Shown here one piece after another: positions 24,717 to 33,956 of a stretch of DNA of 35,851 nt. The stretch covers positions 1 through 35,851 of the forward strand of contig CALUKI010000033.1 of the NCBI GenBank assembly GCA_944321175.1. Direction: 5' to 3'. The notes under the pieces were generated by a model, which saw only the letters and a list, made by a program, of their open reading frames with translations, ran no database searches and was not told the DNA's origin. How positions within the stretch are numbered: position 1 is the stretch's first letter; each line of letters begins with the position of its first letter. Source of the DNA: an uncultured Alistipes sp. (GTDB lineage: Bacteria > Bacteroidota > Bacteroidia > Bacteroidales > Rikenellaceae). The translations under genes and the position numbers were made by a program.

Positions 24717-27700
24717 ATGATGATCAAACCGATGCATTTGTTGGCCTTGCAGACACTGCGTGTCGCAACTGTTTTGATGTTGTCGGCGTTTGTGTCTTGC
24801 GGACCTGCGGACGACAGGAACAGACAGCCGTCGGCCGAAGATTTCGAGTCGCTGAGCGCCCAATTTGCCGAACCCTCCAGGGAGTACGGATCGGCTCCGT
24901 TGTTCGTGTGGAACAAGATCGTAACGCCCGAACGGATCGACGAAGCGATGACCGATCTCAAGGCGAAGGGTTTCGGCGGCGTTTTCGTCCATCCCCGCCC
25001 CGGTATGGTGACGCCGTATCTCGACGACAACTGGTTTGCGCTGTTCCGCCATACGGTGGAGAAGGGCCGCGAACTCGACATGAATGTCTGGATCTATGAC
25101 GAGAACTCCTATCCGAGCGGCTTTGCCGGCGGACATGTCAATGAGGCGATGCCGGAGAGCTATAACGAGGGTGTGGCCCTGAAGTATCTCCGTGCCGGGG
25201 TGCTGCCCGATTCGGCCGACCGCTTCTATCTGTGCCTGCGGCGCGACGGCGGGCGTTTCGAGGACATTACCGCCGATGTTGCGGCGCATCGCGGCGAAAA
25301 AGGCGATTATTACCTCTTCTACAAAGCCTATAACCCCACGTCGCCTTGGTACGGCGGATTCTCCTATGTGGATCTGATGCACGAAGGTGTGGCAGGGAAG
25401 TTCATCGGGCTGACGCTCGACGGATACAAAAAAGTCGTGGGCGAAGAGTTCGGCAAGGAGGTGCCGGGTTGGTTTACCGACGAGCCGCAGGTCGTGGTGC
25501 CCGATCGCGAGTCGATCCGCTGGACCCCCGATCTGTTCGATGCCTTCCGCGCCCGTTGGGGATATGATCTGGAGACGAATCTCGTCTCGTTGTGGGAAGA
25601 GGTCGGCCCCTGGCGCAAGGTGCGCCACAACTATCGCGACGTATTGATGAATCTCTTCATGGATCGCTATATCAAGGTCTGCTACGATTACTGCGTGCGG
25701 AACAACCTGTCGTTTACGGGCCATTTCTGGGAACACGGATGGCCCGACATGGGGCACAATCCCGACAACATGGCCATGTACGCGTGGCAGCAGATGCCGG
25801 GCATCGACCTGCTGTACAATCGTTTCGACGTGAAGTCTCCCAATGCCCACTTCGGCAATGTGCGGTCGGTCAAGGAGGTGAACAGCGCCGCCAATCAGAT
25901 GGGCCGGGTGCGCAAGCTGAGCGAATCGTACGGCGGTGCGGGCTGGGAAGTGACGTTCCGCGACCTGAAACGGCTGGGCGATTGGGAGTATGCATTGGGC
26001 GTCAACTTCATGAACCAGCACATCGCGCCGTTGAGCATTGCCGGCGCGCGCAAATACGACTATCCGCCGACCTTTACGCCCCATTCGCCCTGGTGGGAGT
26101 ACTATCGGGAGCTGAACATGCATTTTGCACGGCTTTCGCTGGCCCTCTCTGCCGGCGGGCAATACAACGACGTGCTGGTGCTCGAACCGACGACTTCGAT
26201 CTGGATGTACTATACCTACAATGCACCGCGTCCGAACCGTTGGCGGACGATGGGCGAGGAGTTCCAGGCCTTCATCACGGCGTTGGAACGCCATCAGGTG
26301 GAGTTCGATCTGGGCTCGGAGAATATCATCCTCAACAACGGTTCGGTGCGCGGTGACCGCTTCATCGTGGGAAAACGTTCCTACCGGACGGTGGTGGTGC
26401 CGGCACAGACAGAGAATCTCGATGCCGCGACGTTCGCCTTGCTCAGAAAGTTTGCGGACAACGGTGGCCGCATCCTGAGTTATGCCGTCCCCCGTTATGT
26501 CGATGGCGCCGAGAACGGCGAGGTCGAGAGCTTCTTCCGCGACACGGCGAAGGTGACGCGGCTCGATGCCGCACAGCCGATCGATTATACGCTGTATGCT
26601 ACGCCGGAGGTCGCCTTCGACGTGGCCGAAGGGAGTTATCTGTTCCACCAGCGCCGCCGTATGGAGGACGGACAGCTGCTGTTCCTGGTCAATTCGAGCC
26701 TGACGCAGCCGTTGGAGGGCAAGGTGACTCTGAAAGGGTGTCAGGTGGCGCAGCTCGATACGCGCACGGGCGGGATCCGCAATTACGGGGCCGTGTGCGA
26801 CGGCGGGCGTGTCACGATCGATTACAAACTCTACCCTGCCGGCAGCCTGTTGCTCTATGTCTTCGATGAGCCGCGCGAAGGACTGGCTCCGACGGCCGTG
26901 AAACGGAATTTCACGCCCGTTGCTCCCCTTGCCGGCATCGACGTGAAGCCCGATGCACCGAATGTCCTGACGATCGATTTCTGCGATCTGGAGCTGGGCG
27001 GCGAACGCTATGCCGACCAACATACCTACGATGCGGCAAAACGGGTCTTCCAGTATCACGGATTCAAGAATGGCAATCCCTGGAGCACCTCGGTGCAGTA
27101 CCGCGACCATACGATTCGCCGCGACACCTTTACGATGGGCGGATTCAAGGCGTCGTATCGTTTTACGGTGCGCAGGGGTGTCGATCGCAGCACCCTGCAG
27201 GCCGTCGTCGAGCAGCCGGAACTCTATCGGGTGACGCTCAACGGCGTGGAGATCGAGGCCGTCCCGAACAAACACTGGCTTGATCCGGAGATGCGCTTCC
27301 TGCCACTCGGCGACGCCGTGCGCGAAGGCGAAAATGTCCTGACGCTCGAATGTTCGCCCATGCGGGTGCTTGCCGAGATCGAACCGGTCTATATTCTGGG
27401 CGATTTCCGCCTGGAACCCGCCGCGAAAGGGTGGAACATCGTGGCGCCGGCGGCGTTGACCACCGGCAGCTGGAAAGCGCAGGGCTGGCCCTGTTATCCG
27501 GGGAAAGTGACCTATCTGCGCGAATTCGAACTCGATGGGGCGGCTCCCTGCTACGAAGTGGGCCTGGGGGCATGGCGCGGTACGGTCTGTGAGGTGCTCG
27601 TCAACGGCGAGTCGGCGGGGATCGTCTATGCCGAACCCTATAGGATCGATGTGACGCGGTGGATCAAATCCGGCCGGAACAGCATTGCCGTGAAGGTCGT

Positions 27701-27860
27701 AGGCAGCAACTACAACCTGATGGGTCCGCTTCATGCCGCCCACTTCGGACGTGTTACTCCGGGGTTCTGGCGCGGGGTCAGGAAGTATCCTTCCGGCAAG
27801 GAGTATGTGCAGCAGGATTACGGGCTGATGGAAGATTTTGCACTCTTCGAAGGCCGGTAG
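24717..27860 (+). CDS. GH106-like glycoside hydrolase lipoprotein (putative alpha-L-rhamnosidase)
   Basis: A 1047-residue secreted lipoprotein (lipobox FVSC, Cys28). The N-terminal catalytic part begins with PLFVWNKIVTPERIDEAM and GFGGVFVHPRPGM, then WIYDENSYPSGFAGG, and WFTDEPQ with a likely catalytic Glu256. This layout fits the large Bacteroidota hydrolases of the GH106/Glyco_hydro_106 type. A middle region (about 540-600) resembles a glutamine-amidotransferase-like fold (YRTVVVPAQTENLD, NGGRILSY). The C-terminal ~250 residues are jelly-roll domains with a sugar-binding look (LREFELDGAA, VLVNGESAGIVYAEPYRIDVT). It sits downstream of susC/susD on the same strand, but behind a terminator. 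The rhamnosidase assignment is by family resemblance and should be taken as provisional. Confidence 0.8.
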   Translation: MMIKPMHLLALQTLRVATVLMLSAFVSCGPADDRNRQPSAEDFESLSAQFAEPSREYGSAPLFVWNKIVTPERIDEAMTDLKAKGFGGVFVHPRPGMVTPYLDDNWFALFRHTVEKGRELDMNVWIYDENSYPSGFAGGHVNEAMPESYNEGVALKYLRAGVLPDSADRFYLCLRRDGGRFEDITADVAAHRGEKGDYYLFYKAYNPTSPWYGGFSYVDLMHEGVAGKFIGLTLDGYKKVVGEEFGKEVPGWFTDEPQVVVPDRESIRWTPDLFDAFRARWGYDLETNLVSLWEEVGPWRKVRHNYRDVLMNLFMDRYIKVCYDYCVRNNLSFTGHFWEHGWPDMGHNPDNMAMYAWQQMPGIDLLYNRFDVKSPNAHFGNVRSVKEVNSAANQMGRVRKLSESYGGAGWEVTFRDLKRLGDWEYALGVNFMNQHIAPLSIAGARKYDYPPTFTPHSPWWEYYRELNMHFARLSLALSAGGQYNDVLVLEPTTSIWMYYTYNAPRPNRWRTMGEEFQAFITALERHQVEFDLGSENIILNNGSVRGDRFIVGKRSYRTVVVPAQTENLDAATFALLRKFADNGGRILSYAVPRYVDGAENGEVESFFRDTAKVTRLDAAQPIDYTLYATPEVAFDVAEGSYLFHQRRRMEDGQLLFLVNSSLTQPLEGKVTLKGCQVAQLDTRTGGIRNYGAVCDGGRVTIDYKLYPAGSLLLYVFDEPREGLAPTAVKRNFTPVAPLAGIDVKPDAPNVLTIDFCDLELGGERYADQHTYDAAKRVFQYHGFKNGNPWSTSVQYRDHTIRRDTFTMGGFKASYRFTVRRGVDRSTLQAVVEQPELYRVTLNGVEIEAVPNKHWLDPEMRFLPLGDAVREGENVLTLECSPMRVLAEIEPVYILGDFRLEPAAKGWNIVAPAALTTGSWKAQGWPCYPGKVTYLREFELDGAAPCYEVGLGAWRGTVCEVLVNGESAGIVYAEPYRIDVTRWIKSGRNSIAVKVVGSNYNLMGPLHAAHFGRVTPGFWRGVRKYPSGKEYVQQDYGLMEDFALFEGR

Positions 27861-27880
27861 ATCCGACACGGTGAAAGCGA

Positions 27881-27929
27881 AGAGCGGGAGAGGTGTCCGA
27901 AGATGCGGATGCCGCTCCCGCTCTTTTTT
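27881..27929 (+). terminator. Intrinsic terminator after the glycoside hydrolase
   Basis: A 10-bp stem (AGAGCGGGAG / CTCCCGCTCT) with a 24-base loop, followed directly by a T-tract, lies 20 bases after the stop codon. Confidence 0.8.
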
Positions 27930-27982
27930 CGCGGCGATGGCGGTGCGGGCGGGAGGATGCCGCTCCGGCCGGTTTAGGGGGG

Positions 27983-28033
27983 CGGGCGTGTTTTGCCCGC
28001 AATGAAAGTATCTCCGTGTCGGAGTGTTTTTTT
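27983..28033 (+). terminator. Second hairpin pair with T-tract
   Basis: GCGGGC-(7 nt)-GCCCGC (27983-28001) is followed by CTCCG-TGT-CGGAG (28012-28024) and seven T (28027-28033). The second hairpin plus T-tract looks like a back-up terminator before the glp genes. Confidence 0.5.
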
Positions 28034-28253
28034 GCGGTTGCAGAGGTCTTGTGTGAGGTTTCGGAAACTTTCGTTTTAACTTGTTTTTGTTTTATTGTGA
28101 AATTTATGCGGTTTTATTTTGAAATCTTCGGGTTTATGTGTTCCTTTGCAACTGGAAACTGCGGCATCCCCGTCCGCGGGGAGGCAGGGAGCGGATTCCG
28201 GAGACGGCTTCCGCTGCGTATGGCGATATAAATTAATGTAATATACCTCATAT
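28034..28253. other. AT-rich upstream region of glpA
   Basis: An AT-rich stretch that probably contains the glp promoter, but no exact TAnnTTTG element is present; TAACTTGT at about 28077 is the nearest. No gene is seen in it. Confidence 0.4.
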
Positions 28254-29864
28254 ATGACTAAACAATTCGATGTGATCATCATCGGTGGCGGCGCAACCGG
28301 CGCCGGTGTGGCGCGCGACTGTTCGTTGCGCGGCATTCGCGCCCTGTTGCTCGAACGCTCCGACATCGCTACCGGCGCTACGGGCCGCAATCACGGACTG
28401 TTGCACAGCGGTGCCCGCTATGCCGTAACCGACCGCGAGTCGGCCGAGGAGTGCATCAAGGAGAACATGATCCTGCGCCGGATCGCAAGCCATTGCGTCG
28501 ATGAGACCGACGGGCTGTTCCTCAGCCTGCCCGAAGACGGACTGGAGTTCCAGTCGAAATTTGTCGAGGCGTGCCGGGCGGCGGGAATCCGCGCCGACAT
28601 GATCGATCCCAAAGAGGCGCTGCGGCTCGAACCGTCGGCCAATCCGGCGATGATCGGTGCCGTGCGTGTTCCCGACGGTTCGGTCGATCCTTTCCGCCTG
28701 ACGATGGCGAACATCATCGATGCGCGGGCGCATGGCGCCGAGGTGCTGACCTATCACGAAGTGTCGGATTTCATCCGTGAGCAGAACCGGATCGCGGGCG
28801 TTGTGGCGCTCGACCGCAAGACGGGCGAGAAGCAGGAGTACCGTGCGCAGGTCGTGGTCAATGCCTGCGGAATCTGGGGCCACGAGATCGCCCGCAAGGC
28901 CGGTGTGACAATCAACATGCTGCCGGCCAAGGGGTCGCTGCTGATCTTCGGGCACCGCGTCAACAACATCGTGCTGAACCGTTGCCGCAAGCCTGCCGAT
29001 GCCGATATTCTGGTGCCGGGCGATACGATCTCGCTCATCGGCACCACGTCGAGCAAGGTGCCCTTCGACGAGGTGGACAACATGTACGTCACGGCCGACG
29101 AGGTCGATCTGCTGCTGCGCGAGGGCATGAAACTTGCGCCGTCGCTGGCCCATACGCGCATCCTGCGTGCCTATGCCGGTGTACGGCCGCTGGTGGCGTC
29201 GGACGACGATCCGAGCGGCCGCAGCGTGAGCCGGGGCATCGTGGTGCTCGACCACGCCACGCGCGACGGGCTGGAGGGCTTCATCACCATTACGGGCGGC
29301 AAGCTGATGACCTATCGACTGATGGCCGAGTGGACGACCGATCTGGTCTGCAGGAAACTTTCGCTCGCGGCGCGTTGTACGACCGCCGAAGAGAAACTTC
29401 CGGGTTCGCGCGAACCGGAGTCCGAGGTGAGCCGGCGGTTGATCTCCGTTCCGGTGGCACAGCGCGAATCGTCGATCTACCGTCACGGCGAGATGGCCGA
29501 AAAACTGCCGAACGGCGATGCGGCCCGGCGTTCGCTCGTCTGCGAATGCGAGGAGGTGTCGGTCGGCGAGGTGGAATATGCGCTCAAGGAGCTGGATGTG
29601 AACAATCTGGTCGATCTGCGCCGCCGTACCCGTGTGGGTATGGGAACCTGTCAGGGTGAGTTGTGCGCCTGCCGTGCCGCCGGTGTGATGGCCGAGGCGG
29701 GCAAGTATTGCGTGCGGCGTGCCAAGGAGGATCTGGTGCAGTTCCTCAACGAACGTTGGAAGGGCATGGCTCCCGTAGCATGGGGTGACACGTTGCGTGA
29801 AAGCGAATTCACGATGTGGATCTATGCGGGGGTATGCGGTTTGTCGAATCAAAAAACGGAATAA
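28254..29864 (+). CDS. glpA: Anaerobic glycerol-3-phosphate dehydrogenase subunit A
   Basis: A 536-residue FAD enzyme that oxidises glycerol-3-phosphate to dihydroxyacetone phosphate. The N-terminal dinucleotide motif GGGATGAG starts at residue 11, followed by RDCSLRGIRALLLERSDIATGATGRNHGLLHSGARYA, here quoted in parts: RNHGLLHSGARYA is the FAD contact region. A C-terminal BFD-like [2Fe-2S] domain has CECEEVS and, further on, GMGTCQGELCACR with the expected Cys set. It is the first gene of glpABC; the next gene starts four bases after its stop. The partners anchor it to the membrane and pass electrons to menaquinone. No glycerol kinase or facilitator gene is in the window. Confidence 0.95.
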   Translation: MTKQFDVIIIGGGATGAGVARDCSLRGIRALLLERSDIATGATGRNHGLLHSGARYAVTDRESAEECIKENMILRRIASHCVDETDGLFLSLPEDGLEFQSKFVEACRAAGIRADMIDPKEALRLEPSANPAMIGAVRVPDGSVDPFRLTMANIIDARAHGAEVLTYHEVSDFIREQNRIAGVVALDRKTGEKQEYRAQVVVNACGIWGHEIARKAGVTINMLPAKGSLLIFGHRVNNIVLNRCRKPADADILVPGDTISLIGTTSSKVPFDEVDNMYVTADEVDLLLREGMKLAPSLAHTRILRAYAGVRPLVASDDDPSGRSVSRGIVVLDHATRDGLEGFITITGGKLMTYRLMAEWTTDLVCRKLSLAARCTTAEEKLPGSREPESEVSRRLISVPVAQRESSIYRHGEMAEKLPNGDAARRSLVCECEEVSVGEVEYALKELDVNNLVDLRRRTRVGMGTCQGELCACRAAGVMAEAGKYCVRRAKEDLVQFLNERWKGMAPVAWGDTLRESEFTMWIYAGVCGLSNQKTE

Positions 29865-29868
29865 CGAT

Positions 29869-31125
29869 ATGAAATTCGATAGTGTGATTGTCGGCGGCGG
29901 TCTTGCGGGACTTGTCTGCGGTATCCGGCTGGCGCGTGCCGGTCGGCGGTGCGCCATCGTTTCGTCGGGACAGAGCGCCCTGCACTTTTCGTCGGGGTCG
30001 TTCGACCTGCTCAACGCCCTGCCTGACGGTACGGCCGTGACGAATCCGGCGGAAGCGGTGGCGGAGACGATCCGTCAGGCTCCCGAACACCCTTATGCGA
30101 AGATCGGGGCGGAACGTTTCGCCGCCTTGGCCGATGAGGCTGCGGCGCTGCTGTCCGAGGCCGGAGTGGCGACCGAAGGGACTACGGCGCGGAACCATTA
30201 CCGCGTGACGCCGATGGGCGAATTGAAAGCCACATGGCTGACATTGAAAGGTTATGTACGCAGCGAAGATACCGCGACGCTGCCTTGGCGCAGTGTGGCG
30301 CTCTTCAATGCGGCAGGATTCCTCGATTTCTATACGAAGTTCCTTGCAGACGGATTCCAACGCATGGGTGTCGCGTGCGAGGTGCATACGTTCAATCTTC
30401 CGGCCATCGAGACGATCCGGAAGAATCCCAGCGAGATGCGTTCGGCAAATATCGCCCGCGTCTTCGACCGCGAAGAGCATCTGGAGGCTCTGACGGCGAT
30501 TCTCCGCAGGGAGACGGGGGCCTGCGAAGCGGTTCTGCTGCCCGCCGTATTGGGCATCGACCGGTACGATGCGGTGGAGCGGCTCTCCGAAGCGCTCGGC
30601 CGTCCGGTTGCCGTTGTGGCCACACTGCCGCCCTCGGTGCCCGGCATACAGACGCAGATCCGCCTGCGCCGTTGTTTCCAGCAGGCAGGCGGCGCCTACA
30701 TGCTGGGCGATACGGCCGTGCGCTATGAGATGCAGGGTGATCGCATCGCGGCGCTTTATACGAACAATCACGGCGATATCGCCTTCGAGGCGAATGACTA
30801 CGTTTTGGCGACGGGCAGCTATTTCAGCCAGGGCCTTGTCGCGGCAATGGATGGCGTGCGCGAGCCGTTGTTCGGACTGGATGTGGCCTGTGCGGCCGAT
30901 CGCGGGGCGTGGTATGACCGCGACCTCTTCGCCGCGCAGCCCTTCGAAACGTTCGGTGTCAGGACCGACGATGCGCTGCATGGCCTGCTTGAAGGGCGTC
31001 CGGTGGAGAACCTGCGTGTCATCGGTGCCGGACTGGCCGGTTTCAATCCCGTCAAGGAGGGGTGCGGTGCCGGCGTGTCGATGCTGACGGCTCTCGAAGC
31101 CGCACGGCGCATACTGGAAAAATAA
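29869..31125 (+). CDS. glpB: Anaerobic glycerol-3-phosphate dehydrogenase subunit B
   Basis: A 418-residue flavoprotein subunit. The start at 29869 (MKFDSVIVGGGLAGLVCGIRL) places the dinucleotide-binding motif GGGLAG at residue 9 onwards. The frame is open from 29785, but that part overlaps glpA and is not family-like. Further marks are SGSFDLLNALPDG (about 40), LPAVLGIDRYDAVERLSEALGRPVA in pieces, and the C-terminal GAGLAGFNPVKEGCGAGVS. It links GlpA to the iron-sulfur subunit GlpC. It follows glpA by four bases; glpC follows after a 126-base gap in which I see no terminator. Confidence 0.93.
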   Translation: MKFDSVIVGGGLAGLVCGIRLARAGRRCAIVSSGQSALHFSSGSFDLLNALPDGTAVTNPAEAVAETIRQAPEHPYAKIGAERFAALADEAAALLSEAGVATEGTTARNHYRVTPMGELKATWLTLKGYVRSEDTATLPWRSVALFNAAGFLDFYTKFLADGFQRMGVACEVHTFNLPAIETIRKNPSEMRSANIARVFDREEHLEALTAILRRETGACEAVLLPAVLGIDRYDAVERLSEALGRPVAVVATLPPSVPGIQTQIRLRRCFQQAGGAYMLGDTAVRYEMQGDRIAALYTNNHGDIAFEANDYVLATGSYFSQGLVAAMDGVREPLFGLDVACAADRGAWYDRDLFAAQPFETFGVRTDDALHGLLEGRPVENLRVIGAGLAGFNPVKEGCGAGVSMLTALEAARRILEK

Positions 31126-31251
31126 CCTTGCAAGAGCCGTCGGATCGTATCCCGCAACGCCCTGTACAGGGGACGGATACCGGTCGGAAGAGCGGAACGG
31201 GGAGACGGCGGAATAAACAGTGTAATATCGTAAACTCACATACAGGGAAGT

Positions 31252-32463
31252 ATGATGACGGAACAAAGTGAAAACAATTTCGAACAGTGCATCAAATGCA
31301 CGGTCTGCACGGTCTATTGTCCTGCGGCGGCGGCCAATCCGCTCTATCCGGGTCCAAAACAGGCAGGTCCCGACGGCGAGCGGTTGCGCCTGAAACGTCC
31401 GGAGTTCTATGACGAAGCGCTCAAATACTGCCTCAACTGCAAACGCTGCGAGGTGGCGTGTCCGTCGAACGTGCGTATCGGCGACATCATCCAGCTGGCG
31501 CGTATCAAGTTCAGCCGGAAGAAACCCGGACTGCGGGAGTTTGTCCTTGCGAATACCGATCTGGTGGGATCGCTTTCGACGCCGCTGGCTCCGGTCGTCA
31601 ATGCGACGGTAGCGTGGAAACCCGTGAAACTGATCATGGACAAGGTGATGCGTATCGATCATCGGCGCACCTTCCCCAAATATGCCTTCGGCACCTTCGA
31701 GAGCTGGATGCGCAGGCAGCGTGCCGCACAGGCCGCTTTCCCGCAGCAGGTAAGCTATTTTCACGGCTGTTATGTCAACTACAACAACCCGCCGCTGGGC
31801 AGGGATTTCGTCAAGGTGATGAATGCGCTCGGCTATGGCGTGCAGTTGCTGGGCAAAGAGAAGTGCTGCGGTGTGGCATTGATCTCCAACGGCCTGATCG
31901 GACAGGCGAAACGTCAGGCAAAGGTCAATATCGCGTCGATTCGCGAGGCGGTAATCGGTCGGAACATGCCCGTATTGGGAACTTCATCGACTTGCGTCTT
32001 CACGCTGCGTGACGAGTATCAGCACTTGTTGGGTATCGATACCTCGGAGGTGCGGGACCGGATCGAGCTGGCGACACGCTACATTTATCGATTGCTGTCG
32101 TCGGGAGAGGCGTCGCTGCGCTTCCGCAGGGATGCGCCGAAACTTCGGGTGGCCTACCATACCCCCTGCCACATGGAGAAGCTCGGCTGGTCGTACTATT
32201 CGATCGAACTGCTGAAGATGATCCCCTCGGTGGAGCTGACGGTACTCGATTCGCAGTGCTGCGGCATTGCCGGTACCTACGGCTTCAAGAAGGAGAATTA
32301 CGAAACGTCACAACGTATCGGCGAAGGGTTGTTCCGGCAGATCGAGGCGTCGGGGTGCGATCTGGTCGCTACCGACTGTGAGACCTGCAAGTGGCAGATC
32401 GAGATGTCCACATCGAAACGCGTCGAGCATCCGTTGTCGATTCTTGCGGCGGCTCTGGAGTAA
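31252..32463 (+). CDS. glpC: Anaerobic glycerol-3-phosphate dehydrogenase subunit C
   Basis: A 403-residue iron-sulfur subunit. Two [4Fe-4S] motifs of the CxxCxxC...CP type are near the N-terminus: CIKCTVCTVYCP (about 13-24) and CLNCKRCEVACP (about 61-72). Two CCG motifs (CCGVALISNGL and CCGIAGTYGFKKENY) mark the cysteine-rich domains that bind further clusters or heterodisulfide-type centres, with CHMEK and CETCKWQ as partner cysteines. It anchors the GlpAB dimer to the membrane and delivers electrons to quinone. There is a second ATG one codon later; either could be used. A terminator lies about 215 bases downstream, after a purine-rich 3' region. Confidence 0.95.
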   Translation: MMTEQSENNFEQCIKCTVCTVYCPAAAANPLYPGPKQAGPDGERLRLKRPEFYDEALKYCLNCKRCEVACPSNVRIGDIIQLARIKFSRKKPGLREFVLANTDLVGSLSTPLAPVVNATVAWKPVKLIMDKVMRIDHRRTFPKYAFGTFESWMRRQRAAQAAFPQQVSYFHGCYVNYNNPPLGRDFVKVMNALGYGVQLLGKEKCCGVALISNGLIGQAKRQAKVNIASIREAVIGRNMPVLGTSSTCVFTLRDEYQHLLGIDTSEVRDRIELATRYIYRLLSSGEASLRFRRDAPKLRVAYHTPCHMEKLGWSYYSIELLKMIPSVELTVLDSQCCGIAGTYGFKKENYETSQRIGEGLFRQIEASGCDLVATDCETCKWQIEMSTSKRVEHPLSILAAALE

Positions 32464-32476
32464 CCGTCGCAAGCGG

Positions 32477-32616
32477 AGGTGCGGAAGAGTAACGAGGAAG
32501 AGAAGGAGAACGGAAAGGAGAAAAGGAGAGAAGTGAAGAAGGGGTGAAGAAGAGATGAAGAAGGGGTGAAGAGGCAGGAGCGTGCAAGGGAAGAGAACGG
32601 GAAGCAGGGGGGCGGT
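32477..32616 (+). repeat. Purine-rich tract with internal direct repeat downstream of glpC
   Basis: About 140 bases are almost entirely A and G on the plus strand. A 17-base unit, TGAAGAAGGGGTGAAGA, occurs at 32534-32550 and 32556-32572 (22-base period). It lies in the untranslated 3' part of the glp transcript, before the terminator at 32678. No gene is seen here. Confidence 0.75.
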
Positions 32617-32677
32617 TTTCCGGGTTCTTTCCTGCCGGTTTCCTGAGCGGCGGAAAAGAAGAGACGAAGTTCCGCAA

Positions 32678-32716
32678 CGGGGACGGTTCATTGCGAATCG
32701 TCCCCGCTTTCATTTT
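32678..32716 (+). terminator. Intrinsic terminator of the glp operon
   Basis: An 8-bp stem, CGGGGACG / CGTCCCCG, with a 13-base loop is followed by CTTTCATTTT. It lies about 215 bases after glpC. Confidence 0.7.
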
Positions 32717-32937
32717 CAGGGGTTGCCGCCGATGTCCGGCAGCGGCCGTCTCATCGAGACCCTGCCGGACGGGATGATGCGCTTCGGATGCCGGCGGAGT
32801 AGGGTAGATGTGTTATTTCGGGAAAAATCTTCCGCACGTTACGCAATGGCGGTTCAAGGTGCGTATATGTAAGAAAGCGACGGCATCGAATGACGTATGG
32901 AACTGCTGCAGGATGCCGAAATATCAAATGCTGACAT
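32717..32937. other. Upstream region of fecR with a structured inverted repeat
   Basis: TCCGGCAG (32735-32742) pairs with CTGCCGGA (32762-32769), and an inner GTCTC-ATC-GAGAC strengthens the hairpin. No T-tract follows. No ECF sigma-factor gene and no TAnnTTTG promoter are visible between the glp terminator and fecR. Confidence 0.5.
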
Positions 32938-33912
32938 ATGGAAGAACAAAAGATACGAGACTTGTTTGCGGGTGACGGGATGTCGGATGAAGCGCAGGCA
33001 ACGGGCCGGTGGCTTGCGGAACATGCCGGAACGGAAGAGGCCGACAGCGTGCTGTCGGCGCTCTTGAAGGAGGTCGTACCCGCCGATGCCGATGCCGGTG
33101 CCGCATTCCGGCGCGTATGCCGCCGGTTGGGGATTGCGGCCCGTCCGAATGCATGGCGGCTTGTCGGGCGATGGACGTTGCGTGTCGCTGCATGCCTGTT
33201 TATTCCCGTTGCCGTTGCGGCATTTTATCTCTATGGCGAGGCACAGCGCCCCTCGCAGTGGTTTGAAGCCTATGCCCCCTACGGGAAGACATTGCGCGTG
33301 GAGCTGCCCGACCGCTCGGTGGTCGTGCTCAACTCCGGATCCAAACTGATCTATCCCGACCGTTTCGCTCCCGACCGTCGGCAGGTGTTCCTTGCCGGCG
33401 AAGGTTATGCCTCGATCGAGAAGGATCCCGAACGTCCGTTTGTCATGTCGGCCGGCGAGGTCGATGTACGGGTGCTCGGCACGAAATTCAATCTGAAATC
33501 CTATGCCGAAGACTCCGAAGTGGAGGTGACATTGGTAGAGGGCTGCGTGGAGATGGCGACGAAACTCGGTACGAATGATCGGGTGGTGCGCCTGCGTCCG
33601 GGAGAACTTGTAAAGTTGGACAAGGAGTCGGGAAATACCGAGACTTTCGAAGTGCCGGTATCCGATTTCCGTCCTGTGGTTCTTGGCGGCGGACTCTTCT
33701 TCATGGACAAGCGTTTCGACGAGATCGCCGCCTATTTCGAGAAACGTTTCGACGTGAAGATCAATATCTACGATCCGGCTTTGGGCGAGAAACGCTTCAT
33801 CGCCTCGTTCGTCAACGGCGAATCGCTCGACGAGATGCTGGCGACGTTCAATACCGACGGGGAGATGCGTATCAAGCGTAAAGGCCGCGTCATCAATATT
33901 ACCAAACGATAA
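32938..33912 (+). CDS. FecR-family anti-sigma factor
   Basis: A 324-residue inner-membrane regulator. The N-terminal ~75 residues are cytoplasmic and would hold an ECF sigma factor. One membrane segment is at about residues 80-99 (LRVAACLFIPVAVAAFYLYG). The periplasmic FecR domain follows (YAPYGKTLRVELPDRSVVVLNSGSKLIYP in parts; VLGTKFNLKSYAEDSEVEVTLVEGCVE), then the C-terminal DUF4974-like domain (FFMDKRFDEIAAYFEKRFDVKI; ITKR at the end). In Bacteroidota this gene normally sits between an ECF sigma-factor gene and a transducer-type SusC. Here the SusC follows but no sigma-factor gene precedes it; the gene upstream is glpC. It should pass the signal of a bound glycan from SusC to a sigma factor encoded elsewhere. 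Confidence 0.93.
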   Translation: MEEQKIRDLFAGDGMSDEAQATGRWLAEHAGTEEADSVLSALLKEVVPADADAGAAFRRVCRRLGIAARPNAWRLVGRWTLRVAACLFIPVAVAAFYLYGEAQRPSQWFEAYAPYGKTLRVELPDRSVVVLNSGSKLIYPDRFAPDRRQVFLAGEGYASIEKDPERPFVMSAGEVDVRVLGTKFNLKSYAEDSEVEVTLVEGCVEMATKLGTNDRVVRLRPGELVKLDKESGNTETFEVPVSDFRPVVLGGGLFFMDKRFDEIAAYFEKRFDVKINIYDPALGEKRFIASFVNGESLDEMLATFNTDGEMRIKRKGRVINITKR

Positions 33913-33956
33913 CCAATCAAAATGTATTGAATATGAAGAGAAAAGAGTAATCCGAA

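Noticed and set aside
24363..27869. A 1168-codon minus-strand frame opposite the glycoside hydrolase
   Set aside because: Same codon-bias effect; the translation is rich in His, Arg and Ile without any motif.
32308..32713. Minus-strand frames rich in Ser, Pro and Leu next to glpC
   Set aside because: They are the translation of the complement of the purine-rich tract and partly overlap glpC; low complexity only.
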